The translations under genes and the position numbers were made by a program. From Pseudomonas canadensis (GTDB lineage Bacteria > Pseudomonadota > Gammaproteobacteria > Pseudomonadales > Pseudomonadaceae): 64,000 nt of DNA. The stretch lies in the NCBI RefSeq assembly GCF_000503215.1, contig NZ_AYTD01000013.1, positions 548,009-612,008 of the forward strand. Reading direction: 5' to 3'. Under the pieces are notes generated by a model. That model ran no database searches. It worked only from the letters and a program-made list of their open reading frames with translations, and was not told the origin of the DNA. This document shows, piece after piece, positions 43,763 to 52,991 of this stretch (its first letter is position 1; each line of letters opens with the position of its first letter).

Positions 43763-46153
43763 TTAGAAGTCGACCGTGGCCGACAGCAGATAGGTACGCG
43801 GCGTAGACAAGGTCAGGCCTGGCTCGCTATCGTCCGACGCACCCGCCGAACTCCAGTAGCGCTTATCGGCGACGTTCTCCACATTCGCCCGCAAGGTGAT
43901 GTGTTTATCGTCCACCTTGAACCCGTAGCGCGCCCCCACGTCGAGGCGGTTCCAGGCGTCGATTTCCTTGACGTTGGACTGGTCCAGGTACTGCGAGCTG
44001 GAATAGATTCCACGGCTGGTCAGGGTCAGGCCTTCGAGGCCCGGCACATCCCATTCAGCGCCCAGGTTGACGTTGTACTTGGGCGTGGCCGGGGCGCGGT
44101 TGCCGTCCCAGGTGCCGTTGGTGGTGTCTTTCAGCTCACTGTCGATGTACATCACCCCGCCAAGCAGGCGGAAGCCCTTGAGCGGTTCGCCGAACACGCT
44201 CAGTTCTACGCCTGAGTTCTCGCGCTTGCCGTTAGGCCCGAATACACGCGTGGTGGCGTTGGTTTCATAGGCTGGTTGCTTGATGCGGAACACCGCGGCG
44301 GTCACGGCGAACGCGCCAGCGTCGTATTTGGCGCCCACTTCCACCTGGCGACTGATGAACGGCGGGAAGATCTGGTCTTCGTTGATCGAGGTGGACGGCG
44401 CGATCTTGCCCTGGCTCAGGCCTTCCATGTAGTTGGCGTACAGCGACAGTTTGTCGGTGGCCTTGAACAGGATGCCGCCCGACGGCGAAACCTTTTCTTC
44501 GTCGTAGGCCGTGGCGCCTTTGACGCCGTCGCTCCAGTCATCGACCTTCACGCGCTGCCAGCGTGCACCGAGGGTGAGCAGCAGACGGTCGTCGAAAAAG
44601 CCCAAGGTGTCGGACAAGGCGACGCCGGTAAATTTGTTTTCGGTATAGACCTTGGGATCAAACCGCGTCGGCCGTGAAGGCGTCGGGGTTTGCACGGGAT
44701 TGTAGAGGTTGCTCGAGGGTGACGTATAACGCGCGCCGCCGTTGGTGAAGTCCATGTCGAAGTAACTGGCGGCCAGGTTGACCTCATGGCTTACCGGCCC
44801 GGTGTGGAACCAGTTGCGCACGCCAGCGGTGTAGGTGCGCACGTTTTCATCGCGCGTGAAGTCGCGAGGCGACACTGCGAAATCACCGGCCGCATTGCTG
44901 ACGGATACCGCGTGACGCAGGAAATCGTGGTTGCTTTTACGCGCGCCCACGCCGCCGTAGAGCATCACGTTGTCGCTGAGGTCGTACTCGGCATTGACCG
45001 TGCCGAACGTGTCGTTGGTGCGGGCCTTGCTCCAGGATTGCGCATAGTTGCGGCGCACGTCATTGGCGCTGGGCACCGGCGCTGCGGCCGCCACCTGTAC
45101 GCGCTCTTGCGGTGCATCGGTGTCGCGCTCGGTGTGGCCGATGTCGGTGGAAAGGCGCAGGCGTTCGCCACGGAAATCCAGGCCCAGCACGGCCATTTCG
45201 CGGTCGACGCTTTGGTGATCCCACTCGGTGTCGCCGGACTGCTTCACGCCGTTGAAGCGGATGCCGAACTGGTTGTCTTCGCCAAAGCGCCGGCCAATGT
45301 CCACCGCGCCGCCGGCCTGGCTGTCGGACGCCCAATTGCCGGTAAACGAGTTGATGTCCTTGTCAGTGGCGCGCTTGGGCACCACGTTGATCCCGCCGCC
45401 CACGCTGCCACGCGGCGAGATGCCATTGATCAACTGGCTCGGGCCCTTGAGGATGTCGACGCGGTCGGCCATTTCCATGTCGATGGTGTAGGTCGGCAGC
45501 ACGCCATACAGGCCGTTGTAGGCCACGTCACTGTTGAACAGGCTGAAGCCGCGAATGGTGAATTGCTCGTAGCGCCCACCCGCCGGGTTTGTGGCGCGCA
45601 CCGAGGGGTCGGCGGCGATCAGGTCGCCTAGGGTGCGGGCCTGTTGGTTCTTTACCGCGTCAGCGGTGTAGGTGGTGATGCTGAACGGGGTTTCCATGAA
45701 GTCCCGCGTGCCGAGCATGCCCTGGGCCGTGCGGCGCGCTACCTGGCCGCCGGCGTAGGTGTCGCCGTCATACAGGCCGGTGGTGCCGAGGATCGACGTC
45801 GGGGCCAACTCAAGGCTGCTGCCGTCCGGCGCCGGTATCAACATGTAGGCCTGCGCGCCCATCGACTGCAGTTGCAGGCCAGAGCCTTGCAGCAAGCGGG
45901 CAAAGCCCTCCTCTACCCCATATTCGCCGGACAAGCCGCTGCTACTACGCCCGCTGACCAAGGCCGGGTCCACCGACAGGTTGACGCCCGCCAACCCGGC
46001 GAAGCGGGTGAGCGCCGCACTCAGGCTGCCGGCGGGCACTTGGTAGCTGCGGCGGGTGGCGGTGTCTTCGGCGTAGCTGACGGCGGCGAAGAACGGACTG
46101 GCGCTGAGGCTCAGCAGCAGGCTCAGTTTCAGCAAGGGGCGGACGACGGGCAT
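43763..46153 (-). CDS. TonB-dependent siderophore receptor with N-terminal signalling (STN) domain
   Basis: 796 aa. Signal peptide (to about FAAVSYAED), then an STN transducer domain (residues ~33-100: YQVPAGSLSAALTRFAGLAG, GEYGVEEGFARLLQGSGLQL), the plug (TRDFMETPFSITTYTADAVK, FTIRGFSLFNSDVAYNGLYG, VDILKGPSQLINGISPRGSV) and a barrel ending YLLSATVDF. This is the FpvA/FoxA/FiuA type of siderophore receptor, which normally signals to an anti-sigma/sigma pair. No such pair is encoded nearby. It is upstream of fecB on the same strand, with the repeat-rich spacer between them, and is probably iron-regulated. Confidence 0.92.
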   Translation of the reverse strand: MPVVRPLLKLSLLLSLSASPFFAAVSYAEDTATRRSYQVPAGSLSAALTRFAGLAGVNLSVDPALVSGRSSSGLSGEYGVEEGFARLLQGSGLQLQSMGAQAYMLIPAPDGSSLELAPTSILGTTGLYDGDTYAGGQVARRTAQGMLGTRDFMETPFSITTYTADAVKNQQARTLGDLIAADPSVRATNPAGGRYEQFTIRGFSLFNSDVAYNGLYGVLPTYTIDMEMADRVDILKGPSQLINGISPRGSVGGGINVVPKRATDKDINSFTGNWASDSQAGGAVDIGRRFGEDNQFGIRFNGVKQSGDTEWDHQSVDREMAVLGLDFRGERLRLSTDIGHTERDTDAPQERVQVAAAAPVPSANDVRRNYAQSWSKARTNDTFGTVNAEYDLSDNVMLYGGVGARKSNHDFLRHAVSVSNAAGDFAVSPRDFTRDENVRTYTAGVRNWFHTGPVSHEVNLAASYFDMDFTNGGARYTSPSSNLYNPVQTPTPSRPTRFDPKVYTENKFTGVALSDTLGFFDDRLLLTLGARWQRVKVDDWSDGVKGATAYDEEKVSPSGGILFKATDKLSLYANYMEGLSQGKIAPSTSINEDQIFPPFISRQVEVGAKYDAGAFAVTAAVFRIKQPAYETNATTRVFGPNGKRENSGVELSVFGEPLKGFRLLGGVMYIDSELKDTTNGTWDGNRAPATPKYNVNLGAEWDVPGLEGLTLTSRGIYSSSQYLDQSNVKEIDAWNRLDVGARYGFKVDDKHITLRANVENVADKRYWSSAGASDDSEPGLTLSTPRTYLLSATVDF

Positions 46154-46236
46154 TGGCGGAAGCTCTCAATAGTGTTCACTTGCCTGGAATGACAGGCGAG
46201 ATGAAAAAAAGGGACAGGCTCCGCCAATTTTTTTGC

Positions 46237-47847
46237 TTACCACACTGCGATCGTTGAATCCGCCCTCGGCTCGGTGCCGCCGCACAATGCACCACTGACC
46301 GGGTCGCGCAGGATGATCTGCCCGCGCCCGTAGTCAGTGAGGTCGCTGGCGATCTGCACCTGATGTCCGCGCCGTGCCAAGGCGTTGGCCAAGTCGCGGG
46401 ACGCGCCCTGTTCGATGCCGACCTTCATGTCACCCAGCCATTGCCAGCGTGGCGCATCCAGCGCCGCTTGCGGGTTGAGGCCGAAATCCACCAGGTTCAT
46501 CACCATCTGCACGTGACCCTGGGGCTGCATGTAGCCGCCCATCACGCCGAACGGGCCGAGGGCCTGGCCGTCCTTGGTGAGAAAGCCGGGGATGATGGTG
46601 TGGAAGGTTTTCTTGCCCGGTGCCAGGCAGTTGGCGTGCGTCGGGTCGAGGCTGAACTCCTGCCCCCGGTTTTGCAGGGCGATGCCGCTGTCGGGCAGCA
46701 CCACGCCGGAGCCGAAGCCGTGGTAGTTGCTCTGGATAAACGAAACCATATTGCCTTCGGCGTCGGCCGTGGCCAGGTACACCGTGCCGCTGGCGTGAGG
46801 GTCGCCGGGTTTGGGCGCCTGGGCCTGCTCGCCGATTTGTCCACGGCGACGGCGGCTGTAGTCATCGCTGAGCAGGTCAGCGACGGCTACGCGCATGTGC
46901 AGCGGGTCGGTGATGTAGTGCAGGCCGTCGCTGTAGGCGAGTTTCATCGCCTCCAATTGGCGGTGCCAGGTCTGCTGGCTGTCGCGGTGATCGAAGCTGA
47001 AGCCTTCGAGGATTTTCAGCGCCATCAACGCCACCAAACCCTGGCCGCTGGGTGGGATTTCCCACACGTCCACGCCCCGGTAACTGACGTGGATCGGCTG
47101 CACCCACTCGGCGCGGTAATCCTTGAGATCGCTGGCGCGCAGGTAGCCGCCGCTGGCCTTGGAGTGCGCGTCCAACCGTTCGGCCAGGGCACCGCGATAC
47201 AGGCTTTCGCAACGGGTGTTCGCCAGTTCTTCGAGGGTACGGGCCTGGGCCGGGTTGCGAAACATCTCCCCGGCCCGTGGCGCGCGGCCGTCGATCAGGA
47301 AGGTGTCGAACCAGGCGTCCAGCGCCCCGTCACGATGGGGCGCGAATTCTTCCAGGGTGAGTTGCCATTGATGGGCGACTACCGGCGACAGCGGGAAACC
47401 GTCGCGCGCCAGGCGGATGGCCGGTTGCAGCAACTGGGCAAACGGCAATTTGCCGAAACGCTGGGACAGCTCGGCCCAAGCCGACGGGCAACCCGGCACC
47501 GTAACCGGCGTCCAGCCATACAGCGGCATTTGGTCATGCCCGGCGGCCTTGACCGCCTCGACACTCAAGGCAGCCGGCGCATGGCCGTTACCATTCAAAC
47601 CGTGCAACTGGCCCTTGCACCAGACCAGGGCAAACGCATCGCCGCCGAGGCCGCAGCCGGTGGGCTCCACCACCGTCAAAGCGGCCGCCGTGGCAATGGC
47701 AGCATCGATGGCGTTACCGCCCTTCTGCATGACCTCGATACCGGCCTGGGCGGCCAGGGGCTGGGACGCCGCGACCATGCCACGCTGGGCAAACACGCTC
47801 TGGCGCTGCGAGGGATAAGGGTACTCATGAGCAGAAAATTCAAACAT
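46237..47847 (-). CDS. Gamma-glutamyltransferase-family protein, no signal peptide
   Basis: 536 aa. The Ntn-hydrolase GGT family is clear: [51 protein letters not shown], and [20 protein letters not shown]. The self-cleavage threonine is Thr355 in ASGTVYLAT, followed by [19 protein letters not shown]. Most bacterial GGTs are exported; this one starts [14 protein letters not shown] with no signal sequence, so it should act in the cytoplasm. It follows an amino-acid-type ABC importer by 21 bp and is probably the enzyme that splits the imported gamma-glutamyl compound (inference). Confidence 0.9.
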   Translation of the reverse strand: MFEFSAHEYPYPSQRQSVFAQRGMVAASQPLAAQAGIEVMQKGGNAIDAAIATAAALTVVEPTGCGLGGDAFALVWCKGQLHGLNGNGHAPAALSVEAVKAAGHDQMPLYGWTPVTVPGCPSAWAELSQRFGKLPFAQLLQPAIRLARDGFPLSPVVAHQWQLTLEEFAPHRDGALDAWFDTFLIDGRAPRAGEMFRNPAQARTLEELANTRCESLYRGALAERLDAHSKASGGYLRASDLKDYRAEWVQPIHVSYRGVDVWEIPPSGQGLVALMALKILEGFSFDHRDSQQTWHRQLEAMKLAYSDGLHYITDPLHMRVAVADLLSDDYSRRRRGQIGEQAQAPKPGDPHASGTVYLATADAEGNMVSFIQSNYHGFGSGVVLPDSGIALQNRGQEFSLDPTHANCLAPGKKTFHTIIPGFLTKDGQALGPFGVMGGYMQPQGHVQMVMNLVDFGLNPQAALDAPRWQWLGDMKVGIEQGASRDLANALARRGHQVQIASDLTDYGRGQIILRDPVSGALCGGTEPRADSTIAVW

Positions 47848-47868
47848 GGCAGAGGCTCTTCCAAAAGG

Positions 47869-48648
47869 TCATAACACGCGGCTGAGAAAAGCTCGGGTAC
47901 GGGGATGGCTGGGGCGGCTGAAAATTTGCTCCGGCGGCCCTTGTTCGATGAGTTCGCCCTGGTCGAGCACCACCACGCGGTCGGCCACTTCACGGGCGAA
48001 GCCCATTTCGTGGGTGACCACCACCATGGTCATGCCCTCCTCGGCCAGTTCCTTCATCACCTGCAGCACTTCGCCGACGGTTTCCGGGTCGAGGGCACTG
48101 GTGGGTTCGTCGAACAGCATGGCCTGGGGTTTCATCGCCAGGGCACGGGCGATGGCCACCCGTTGCTGCTGGCCGCCGGAGAGCATCGATGGGTAGTGGT
48201 TGGCTTTGTCCGCCAGACCGACCCGCGCCAGTAATCCACGGGCCTGTTCCAAGGCTTCGGCGCGTGGCGTACCGAGTACCTGGATCGGCGCTTCGATGAT
48301 GTTTTCCAGCGCGGTCATATGCGGGAACAGGTTGAAGCGCTGGAACACCATGCCGATGTCGCGGCGCTGGCGGGCAATGTTACGCTCCGAGTCGCGCACC
48401 AGGCTGCCGTCGCTGCGCTCGCGATAACCCATGGCGCGGCCGTTGACGCGGATACGCCCGCCCTGGATGTCTTCCAGCAGGTTGATGCAGCGGATAAAGG
48501 TGGTCTTGCCCGAACCCGAGGCGCCGATCAGCACCACCACTTCACCGCGCCGTACTTGCAGGGAAATCCCCTTGAGGATCTGCAGCGTACCGAACGACTT
48601 GTGGATATCCAGCGCTTCGATGATCAGTTCTTCACTGTGGTGCGCCAT
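47869..48648 (-). CDS. Amino-acid ABC transporter ATP-binding protein
   Basis: 259 aa ATPase of the polar amino acid importer class. Walker [19 protein letters not shown], signature [17 protein letters not shown], Walker [22 protein letters not shown]-loop [10 protein letters not shown]. It works with the permease 2 bp upstream and binding protein of the same operon, followed by the gamma-glutamyltransferase gene. Confidence 0.93.
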   Translation of the reverse strand: MAHHSEELIIEALDIHKSFGTLQILKGISLQVRRGEVVVLIGASGSGKTTFIRCINLLEDIQGGRIRVNGRAMGYRERSDGSLVRDSERNIARQRRDIGMVFQRFNLFPHMTALENIIEAPIQVLGTPRAEALEQARGLLARVGLADKANHYPSMLSGGQQQRVAIARALAMKPQAMLFDEPTSALDPETVGEVLQVMKELAEEGMTMVVVTHEMGFAREVADRVVVLDQGELIEQGPPEQIFSRPSHPRTRAFLSRVL

Positions 48649-48650
48649 GG

Positions 48651-49427
48651 TTATCGTCCCCTCAGCAGTTTCAAGGTGCTGCGCCCGAACATGCGGCTGG
48701 ACGCCGGTGGCGGCGCGGAAGGCCGGTCGGACTGGCCGAAACGCGCCTCCAGCCAGCGCTGGAAGAAGCCCCAGAGCGTGGTGAGCATCAGGAAGTAGAT
48801 CGCCACCACCAGGTACAGCTCGAACACGCGGAACGTGGCCGAGGTGACCATCTGCGTGCTGAGCAGTAATTCCTGCACGCCGATCACGCTGACCAGGGTG
48901 GTGTTCTTGAGCATCACGTTGAACTCGTTGCCCAGCGGCGGCACGATCACGCGGAACGCCTGGGGCAGCACAATGCGCCGCATCAGCTTGGCAAAGCCCA
49001 TGCCCAGGGAGCGCCCGGCTTCGTATTGGCCCTTGTCGACCGCACCGATGCCGGCGCGGATGATTTCGGCCATGTAGGCGCCTTCGTTGAGACCCAGGGC
49101 GATGATCGCCGCCTGGATATTGCCGGGCACGACCAGGCCGAACAGGTCGATGTCCTCAAAGCGGAAAATCCCGCCCGCCGCCAGCGCGGTGTAGAGAAAC
49201 ACGATCTGCACCAGCAACGGCGTGCCGCGCATCAACCACACGTAAAAGCGCACCGGCAGGTGCAGCAGCGGGTTCTTTGACAGGCGCAACAGCGCCGCCG
49301 CCAGGCCCAGCACGCAGCCCAGCAACATCGCTGACACCGCGATCAGGCAGGTCAGCCACAGCCCGGTGAGGTACACCCCGCTGGGCTGCAACAGGTACTG
49401 CCAGAACACATCCCAATTGAAGTTCAT
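48651..49427 (-). CDS. Amino-acid ABC transporter permease
   Basis: 258 aa. The family spans and loop are visible: [60 protein letters not shown] and the EAA loop [21 protein letters not shown] single gene suggests a homodimer. I chose the ATG at 49427, with GAGG 9 nt upstream; a TTG three codons earlier is the alternative. It lies between the binding protein gene and the ATPase gene. Confidence 0.9.
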   Translation of the reverse strand: MNFNWDVFWQYLLQPSGVYLTGLWLTCLIAVSAMLLGCVLGLAAALLRLSKNPLLHLPVRFYVWLMRGTPLLVQIVFLYTALAAGGIFRFEDIDLFGLVVPGNIQAAIIALGLNEGAYMAEIIRAGIGAVDKGQYEAGRSLGMGFAKLMRRIVLPQAFRVIVPPLGNEFNVMLKNTTLVSVIGVQELLLSTQMVTSATFRVFELYLVVAIYFLMLTTLWGFFQRWLEARFGQSDRPSAPPPASSRMFGRSTLKLLRGR

Positions 49428-49438
49428 GGCGGGCAACC

Positions 49439-50245
49439 TCAGTCGAGAGTGTCACTGCTGACATGCCATTTGTTCAGCAACGCCACATAGCTGCCATCGC
49501 TGCGCATGTCACTGATCACTTGCTGCACGGCGGCGGTGAGTTGCGGGTCGTCCTTGCGCATGCCCAGGCCGGTGAGGATGCGGCTGAAGGCCGGCACGCC
49601 TTCCTCGAACAGGTCCGGGGCCATCGCGGCGTAGTAACCGGCGGTTTCCACGGTGGTGCCGTAGGCGTCGACCTGGCTGATGCGCAGGGCCTGGAAGGCA
49701 TCGGTATCGGTGTTGTACACCACCAGCTTCATCGGCGGCTTGCCGGCCTTGGTCAGGCTGTCGTTTTGCGCGTCCAGCAGGGTCTTGATGGTGGAACCGT
49801 TGAGCACCGCAACCTTGTGCCCGGACAAGTCATCCAGGGCCTTGATGCCTTTGGGATTGCCCTTGGGCACCACCACCGACTGGCTGGAATACATGTAGTT
49901 GACGATGTCGATCACCTGCCGCCGCTCGGGCTTGTCGAACAGCTGGTCGACGATCATGTCACACTGCTGCGCAAGCAACGCCGGCACCAGGCCGGAGAAC
50001 GGAATCACCCGCCACTGCAGCTGTTTGTCGCCCAGGCGCTTGGCAATCTCGAGCCCGAGGTCGACGGTGAGTCCGCGCGGTTTCTGCGCTTCATCGAAGG
50101 ACACCAGGGGCGGCGAATCCATCCCCGAGCAATACACCAGTTTATCGACGCTCTTCAGGCGCTCCGGCACCTGGGGCGCGGCAATGGCCCATTGGGTACA
50201 GAGGCCGAGGGAGACAGCCACCAGCAAGGCGCGGCGTTTATGCAT
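49439..50245 (-). CDS. Amino-acid ABC transporter substrate-binding protein
   Basis: 268 aa. Signal peptide ALLVAVSLGLCTQWAIAA, then a family 3 solute-binding domain: KLVYCSGMDSPPLVSFDEAQ, GLTVDLGLEIAKRLGDKQLQ, LLAQQCDMIVDQLFDKPERR and DLSGHKVAVLNGSTIKTLLD. I chose the ATG at 50245 because it begins a clean signal peptide; an upstream start adds 16 residues. It is the first transporter gene after the GntR regulator (65-bp gap). The ligand is unknown, with gamma-glutamyl compounds suggested by the neighbouring enzyme. Confidence 0.9.
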   Translation of the reverse strand: MHKRRALLVAVSLGLCTQWAIAAPQVPERLKSVDKLVYCSGMDSPPLVSFDEAQKPRGLTVDLGLEIAKRLGDKQLQWRVIPFSGLVPALLAQQCDMIVDQLFDKPERRQVIDIVNYMYSSQSVVVPKGNPKGIKALDDLSGHKVAVLNGSTIKTLLDAQNDSLTKAGKPPMKLVVYNTDTDAFQALRISQVDAYGTTVETAGYYAAMAPDLFEEGVPAFSRILTGLGMRKDDPQLTAAVQQVISDMRSDGSYVALLNKWHVSSDTLD

Positions 50246-50310
50246 GACCAGACACTCCAGTTCGTTGGTTAACGGGGCAGGACTCAAAGTCAAAACACAG
50301 CAGGTCTTTC

Positions 50311-50979
50311 TTATTGTTCGGCTTGCAGGAATTGGATCAGCGCTGGCACGGTCCCCTCGATGTGCTCGCGCACGACCGCCTCGGCGCGGGCCGCGTCACC
50401 GGAACGGATGGCATCGAGGATCACCGCGTGTTCCTGGCGGGCGCTGAGGGGTTTTTCGCCGTGCTGCAGCCACAGGCGCATGGGCGCTTCCACCAGCGAG
50501 TACAGCGCCGAGATCTGTTTCATCAAACGCGGGCGGCCACTGAGGCTGCACAGGTATTCGTGGAAGGCGCGGTGGCGGCTGACCCAGGCGGCACTTTCGT
50601 CGCGGTAATCGTCCATCTCGTCGAGCAGGCGCTCCAGTGCGGCCAATTGGCGTTCGCCGATGCGTGCGACTGCCACGCGCACCGCCAGGCCTTCGAGGGC
50701 ACTGCGCATCTCGAACACTTCGTGCAATTCATCGATATCCAGGCCGCTGACCACGGCGCCCCGGTTGGGCCTGAGGGTTACCAAACCTTGGGCATCCAGA
50801 CGACGGAAGGCTTCGCGCACTGGCATGCGGCTCATGCCGATTTCGCTGGCGATGTCTTCGGCAATCAGCCGGTCGCCCTTGCGGTAGCGACCACCGCAAA
50901 TGGCGTCGAGCAGGAAGTTGTAGGCCTCCTCCTCGGCGGTGAGAGGCTGGCGGTCAACATAAGCGGGGGCAAATTGCAT
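50311..50979 (-). CDS. GntR-family (FCD) transcriptional regulator
   Basis: 222 aa. N-terminal winged helix: AYNFLLDAICGGRYRKGDRL, then AEDIASEIGMSRMPVREAFR and LRPNRGAVVSGLDIDELHEV. The C-terminal FCD effector domain has the metal-site style FEMRSALEGLAVRVAVARIG and HRAFHEYLCSLSGRPRL. It probably controls the ABC/gamma-glutamyltransferase genes it precedes. I chose the ATG at 50979 (AAGGTG 7 nt upstream); a TTG ten codons earlier would lie inside the operator-like sequence. Confidence 0.92.
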   Translation of the reverse strand: MQFAPAYVDRQPLTAEEEAYNFLLDAICGGRYRKGDRLIAEDIASEIGMSRMPVREAFRRLDAQGLVTLRPNRGAVVSGLDIDELHEVFEMRSALEGLAVRVAVARIGERQLAALERLLDEMDDYRDESAAWVSRHRAFHEYLCSLSGRPRLMKQISALYSLVEAPMRLWLQHGEKPLSARQEHAVILDAIRSGDAARAEAVVREHIEGTVPALIQFLQAEQ

Positions 50980-50999
50980 CGGCAGCACCTTTTGAATTT

Positions 51000-51025
51000 T
51001 TGTATCCAATTATCCATAAATACAA
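51000..51025. promoter_or_regulatory. Operator-like inverted repeat upstream of the GntR gene
   Basis: TTGTATCCAA (51000-51009) and ATACAA (51020-51025) form an inverted repeat of TTGTAT with 14 bp between arms, with ATCCA repeated inside. GntR/FCD regulators commonly bind such TTGTAT-type sites. It is just upstream of the gene start and could mediate autoregulation. Confidence 0.5.
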
Positions 51026-51055
51026 AAAAGCAGGATGTGTGCCAACTGACCTGGC

Positions 51056-51370
51056 GGTGGGCCAAGTGATTGATTCAGATGAAGTCGCGGAAAAATGTTG
51101 GTAGTTGAGTGAAAAGCATACGTAGGAGGCTGCTACCAAATGGCTCAGAAAGCGCCCCATCTGTGGGCGGAAGTAACGGGGTCGATCAGCGCGACTTCAC
51201 GCGGATACTGCCGTCGTTCGAATTGATGTCCGATAAGGTTATGGGTGATGACATCGGGGTTTAAACCTGTCTGACACCTCGATAACTCCAGACAGTATTG
51301 TTCCCCATGCCACCCTGGCGGATGTTGAGGGCAGGTCCCCGTGTTGATAGCTCTACAAATGGCAGATACA
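51056..51370. other. Intergenic region, no gene seen
   Basis: Between the GntR gene and the glycine-zipper gene. Lower GC than the neighbours. I see no convincing coding region, RNA or repeat; short open stretches have no ribosome binding site. It may be a remnant of rearrangement, but nothing supports more. Confidence 0.5.
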
Positions 51371-51371
51371 A

Positions 51372-51396
51372 GAAGCCCGGCGCTGGGCCGGGCTTC
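51372..51396 (-). terminator. Terminator hairpin after the glycine-zipper gene
   Basis: GAAGCCCGGC and GCCGGGCTTC form a perfect 10-bp stem around a 5-nt loop, 20 bp past the stop of the minus-strand gene. The T-rich tail (TTGTATCTG) is weak. Confidence 0.65.
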
Positions 51397-51415
51397 AATG
51401 TAACAACGTCAGGGG

Positions 51416-51847
51416 CTAACGATGCTTGTTCCTGTGTTTATGCTTGTTGTTGCTTTTGTGCTTCTTACCATCCGATCGATGACTGTTCTCATCATCTGCC
51501 AGGTTATTCCCCAGCGCGCCGCCTGCTGCACCACCTACACCGGCGCCGATAGTCGACCCAGTTGTGCCTCCGAGGCGATTACCAATGAGCGAGCCGCCGG
51601 CTGAGCCAATACCGCCACCTAGCGCAGCTTCCGCTCTGTTGCCTCGTTGAGCGCCGACAGCACTGCCGGCGGCACCACCAACACCTGCGCCTACCGCTGC
51701 GCCCGTTGAGCCACCGAGCTGTTGACCTACGATATTGCCAAGTGCACCACCAACGCCGCCTCCAAGAGCGGCTGTGCCATCTCCGGCGGCCATCGCTCCT
51801 TGCGAAATGAAGGCGCCCAAAACCAGGGCGGGTAGTGTCATTTTCAT
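51416..51847 (-). CDS. Secreted glycine-zipper protein with a basic, His-rich tail
   Basis: 143 aa. Signal peptide MKMTLPALVLGAFISQGAMA. The body is glycine-zipper with two internal copies: ALGGGVGGALGNIVGQQLGG... and ALGGGIGSAGGSLIGNRLGG..., each continuing to a near-identical GAGVGGAAG motif. The last 20 residues (KKHKSNNKHKHRNKHR) are rich in Lys, His and Asn. Glycine zippers pack in or on membranes; the tail could bind metal, nucleic acid or an acidic surface. Function unknown. Ribosome binding site AGAGG lies 8-9 nt upstream. Confidence 0.78.
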   Translation of the reverse strand: MKMTLPALVLGAFISQGAMAAGDGTAALGGGVGGALGNIVGQQLGGSTGAAVGAGVGGAAGSAVGAQRGNRAEAALGGGIGSAGGSLIGNRLGGTTGSTIGAGVGGAAGGALGNNLADDENSHRSDGKKHKSNNKHKHRNKHR

Positions 51848-52135
51848 TGTGTGAACCTCTGTGGGTTGTCAGCAGGCGCTCACGGTTTAAAACACGCCTG
51901 GAATTTGGAGGAGAACAAAAGGCCGAAGTTCTATGCCGACTATGCCCAAGGGCGAATGGTTGTAACAAGGTATTCCGTGATGGTGCGAGGGGGAACGCTT
52001 AACACCAAAGGCCCTGCCAAACTCGCTATCAAGAAGCATTCTTGTCAGTGCTAAATATCTCGCGCGCTTACAACGAGGCGGCATCACGAAATGGTCGAAA
52101 ATTCTGCAGGGGTCAATGTGGTTTTTTTTCGGGCA
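51848..52135. other. Intergenic region before tRNA-Pro, no gene seen
   Basis: An open frame of 67 codons on the plus strand (51851-52054) has no ribosome binding site and no recognisable features, so I do not call it. The 3' side of the tRNA gene was checked for a repeated copy that would mark an integration site; none was seen in the window. Confidence 0.5.
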
Positions 52136-52142
52136 TGAAAAA

Positions 52143-52166
52143 GCCCAACCTTTTCAGGTTGGGCTA
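52143..52166 (-). terminator. Terminator downstream of tRNA-Pro
   Basis: AGCCCAACCT and AGGTTGGGCT form a perfect 10-bp stem with a 4-nt TTTC loop, followed on the minus strand by TTTTTCATGCC (the complement of GGCATGAAAAA). It lies 16 bp past the tRNA 3' end. Confidence 0.85.
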
Positions 52167-52181
52167 AGTCATTGAAATATA

Positions 52182-52258
52182 TGGTCGGGACGGAGTGATT
52201 CGAACACTCGACCCCTAGCACCCCATGCTAGTGCGCTACCGGACTGCGCTACGCCCCG
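52182..52258 (-). tRNA. tRNA-Pro, anticodon GGG
   Basis: 77 nt including an encoded CCA. On the minus strand the acceptor stem CGGGGCG pairs with CGTCCCG, the anticodon stem CTAGC/GCTAG encloses ATGGGGT with anticodon GGG, and GTTCGAATC forms the T-loop. It reads CCC and CCU proline codons. Followed by a strong terminator and preceded by the merR-like gene of the ihfA cluster. Confidence 0.96.
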
Positions 52259-52348
52259 ACTAGGCGTGTTACTGGGTTTGCTTCTTGACGAAGCGATCCG
52301 GAATATACCGCAAGCTTTTGAAATGTGGAAGTATTTTAAAAGCTTGAA

Positions 52349-52705
52349 TCACTTCTTCAGCACTACCAGCACATCTTCAAGTTCTGCAATCATCTGGCGG
52401 ATCATTTGTTTGTATTGGGTGGTGTCGTCTTTGGCTTCATCACCGGACATACGCTGGCGCGCGCCGCTGATGGTGAACCCTTGGTCGTACAGCAACGCGC
52501 GGATCTGTCGGATCATCAGCACATCCTGGCGCTGATAATACCGACGGTTCCCGGTGCGTTTGACGGGGTTGAGTTGAGGAAACTCCTGCTCCCAATAGCG
52601 CAGCACGTGCGGTTTTACCGCACAGAGCTCGCTGACTTCACCAATGGTGAAGTAGCGTTTGCCTGGGATGACGGGTAGCTCGTCGTTATGACTTGGTTCC
52701 AGCAT
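52349..52705 (-). CDS. MerR-family regulator downstream of ihfA
   Basis: 118 aa. The MerR helix-turn-helix reads [20 protein letters not shown], then WEQEFPQL and [20 protein letters not shown], and a C-terminal helix [19 protein letters not shown]. The short C-terminus has no metal-binding cysteines, so it is not a metal sensor. This gene is a conserved partner of ihfA in pseudomonads. It overlaps the ihfA 3' end by 20 bp; the ATG at 52705 is preferred over a TTG three codons earlier. Confidence 0.92.
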   Translation of the reverse strand: MLEPSHNDELPVIPGKRYFTIGEVSELCAVKPHVLRYWEQEFPQLNPVKRTGNRRYYQRQDVLMIRQIRALLYDQGFTISGARQRMSGDEAKDDTTQYKQMIRQMIAELEDVLVVLKK

Positions 52706-52988
52706 AAGCCTCAACTCGGGCCTTCAACTTCTGCCCTGGACGAAAGGTGACCACACGGCGAGCCGTGATCGGGATTTCTTCTCCCGTTTTTGGATTGCGG
52801 CCAGGCCGCTGGCGTTTGTCCCGCAGGTCAAAGTTGCCGAAACCGGACAATTTGACCTGTTCGTTGTCTTCCAGAGCGTGTCTGATCTCTTCAAAAAACA
52901 GCTCGACCAATTCCTTGGCCTCGCGCTTGTTCAGACCCAACTCTTCGTACAGACGTTCCGCCATCTCAGCTTTCGTCAAAGCCCCCAT
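52686..52988 (-). CDS. ihfA: Integration host factor subunit alpha
   Basis: 100 aa. The HU/IHF fold is plain: [20 protein letters not shown], then [20 protein letters not shown] and [20 protein letters not shown] with the DNA-bending proline arm. It pairs with IhfB (encoded elsewhere) to bend DNA in transcription, replication and recombination. It starts 3 bp after the pheT stop, a conserved arrangement. Confidence 0.97.
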   Translation of the reverse strand: MGALTKAEMAERLYEELGLNKREAKELVELFFEEIRHALEDNEQVKLSGFGNFDLRDKRQRPGRNPKTGEEIPITARRVVTFRPGQKLKARVEAYAGTKS

Positions 52989-52991
52989 ACG

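Noticed and set aside
46190..46236. Possible terminator after the gamma-glutamyltransferase gene
   Set aside because: There is a T-rich run on the minus strand, but the preceding stem is only about three base pairs, so it was not called.
51851..52054. 67-codon plus-strand open frame before tRNA-Pro
   Set aside because: No ribosome binding site, no similarity recognised, and it begins inside the leader of the opposite gene.
52182..52258. tRNA-Pro as an integration site for a genomic island
   Set aside because: No integrase gene and no second copy of the tRNA 3' end were seen in the window; the flanking genes are conserved housekeeping genes.
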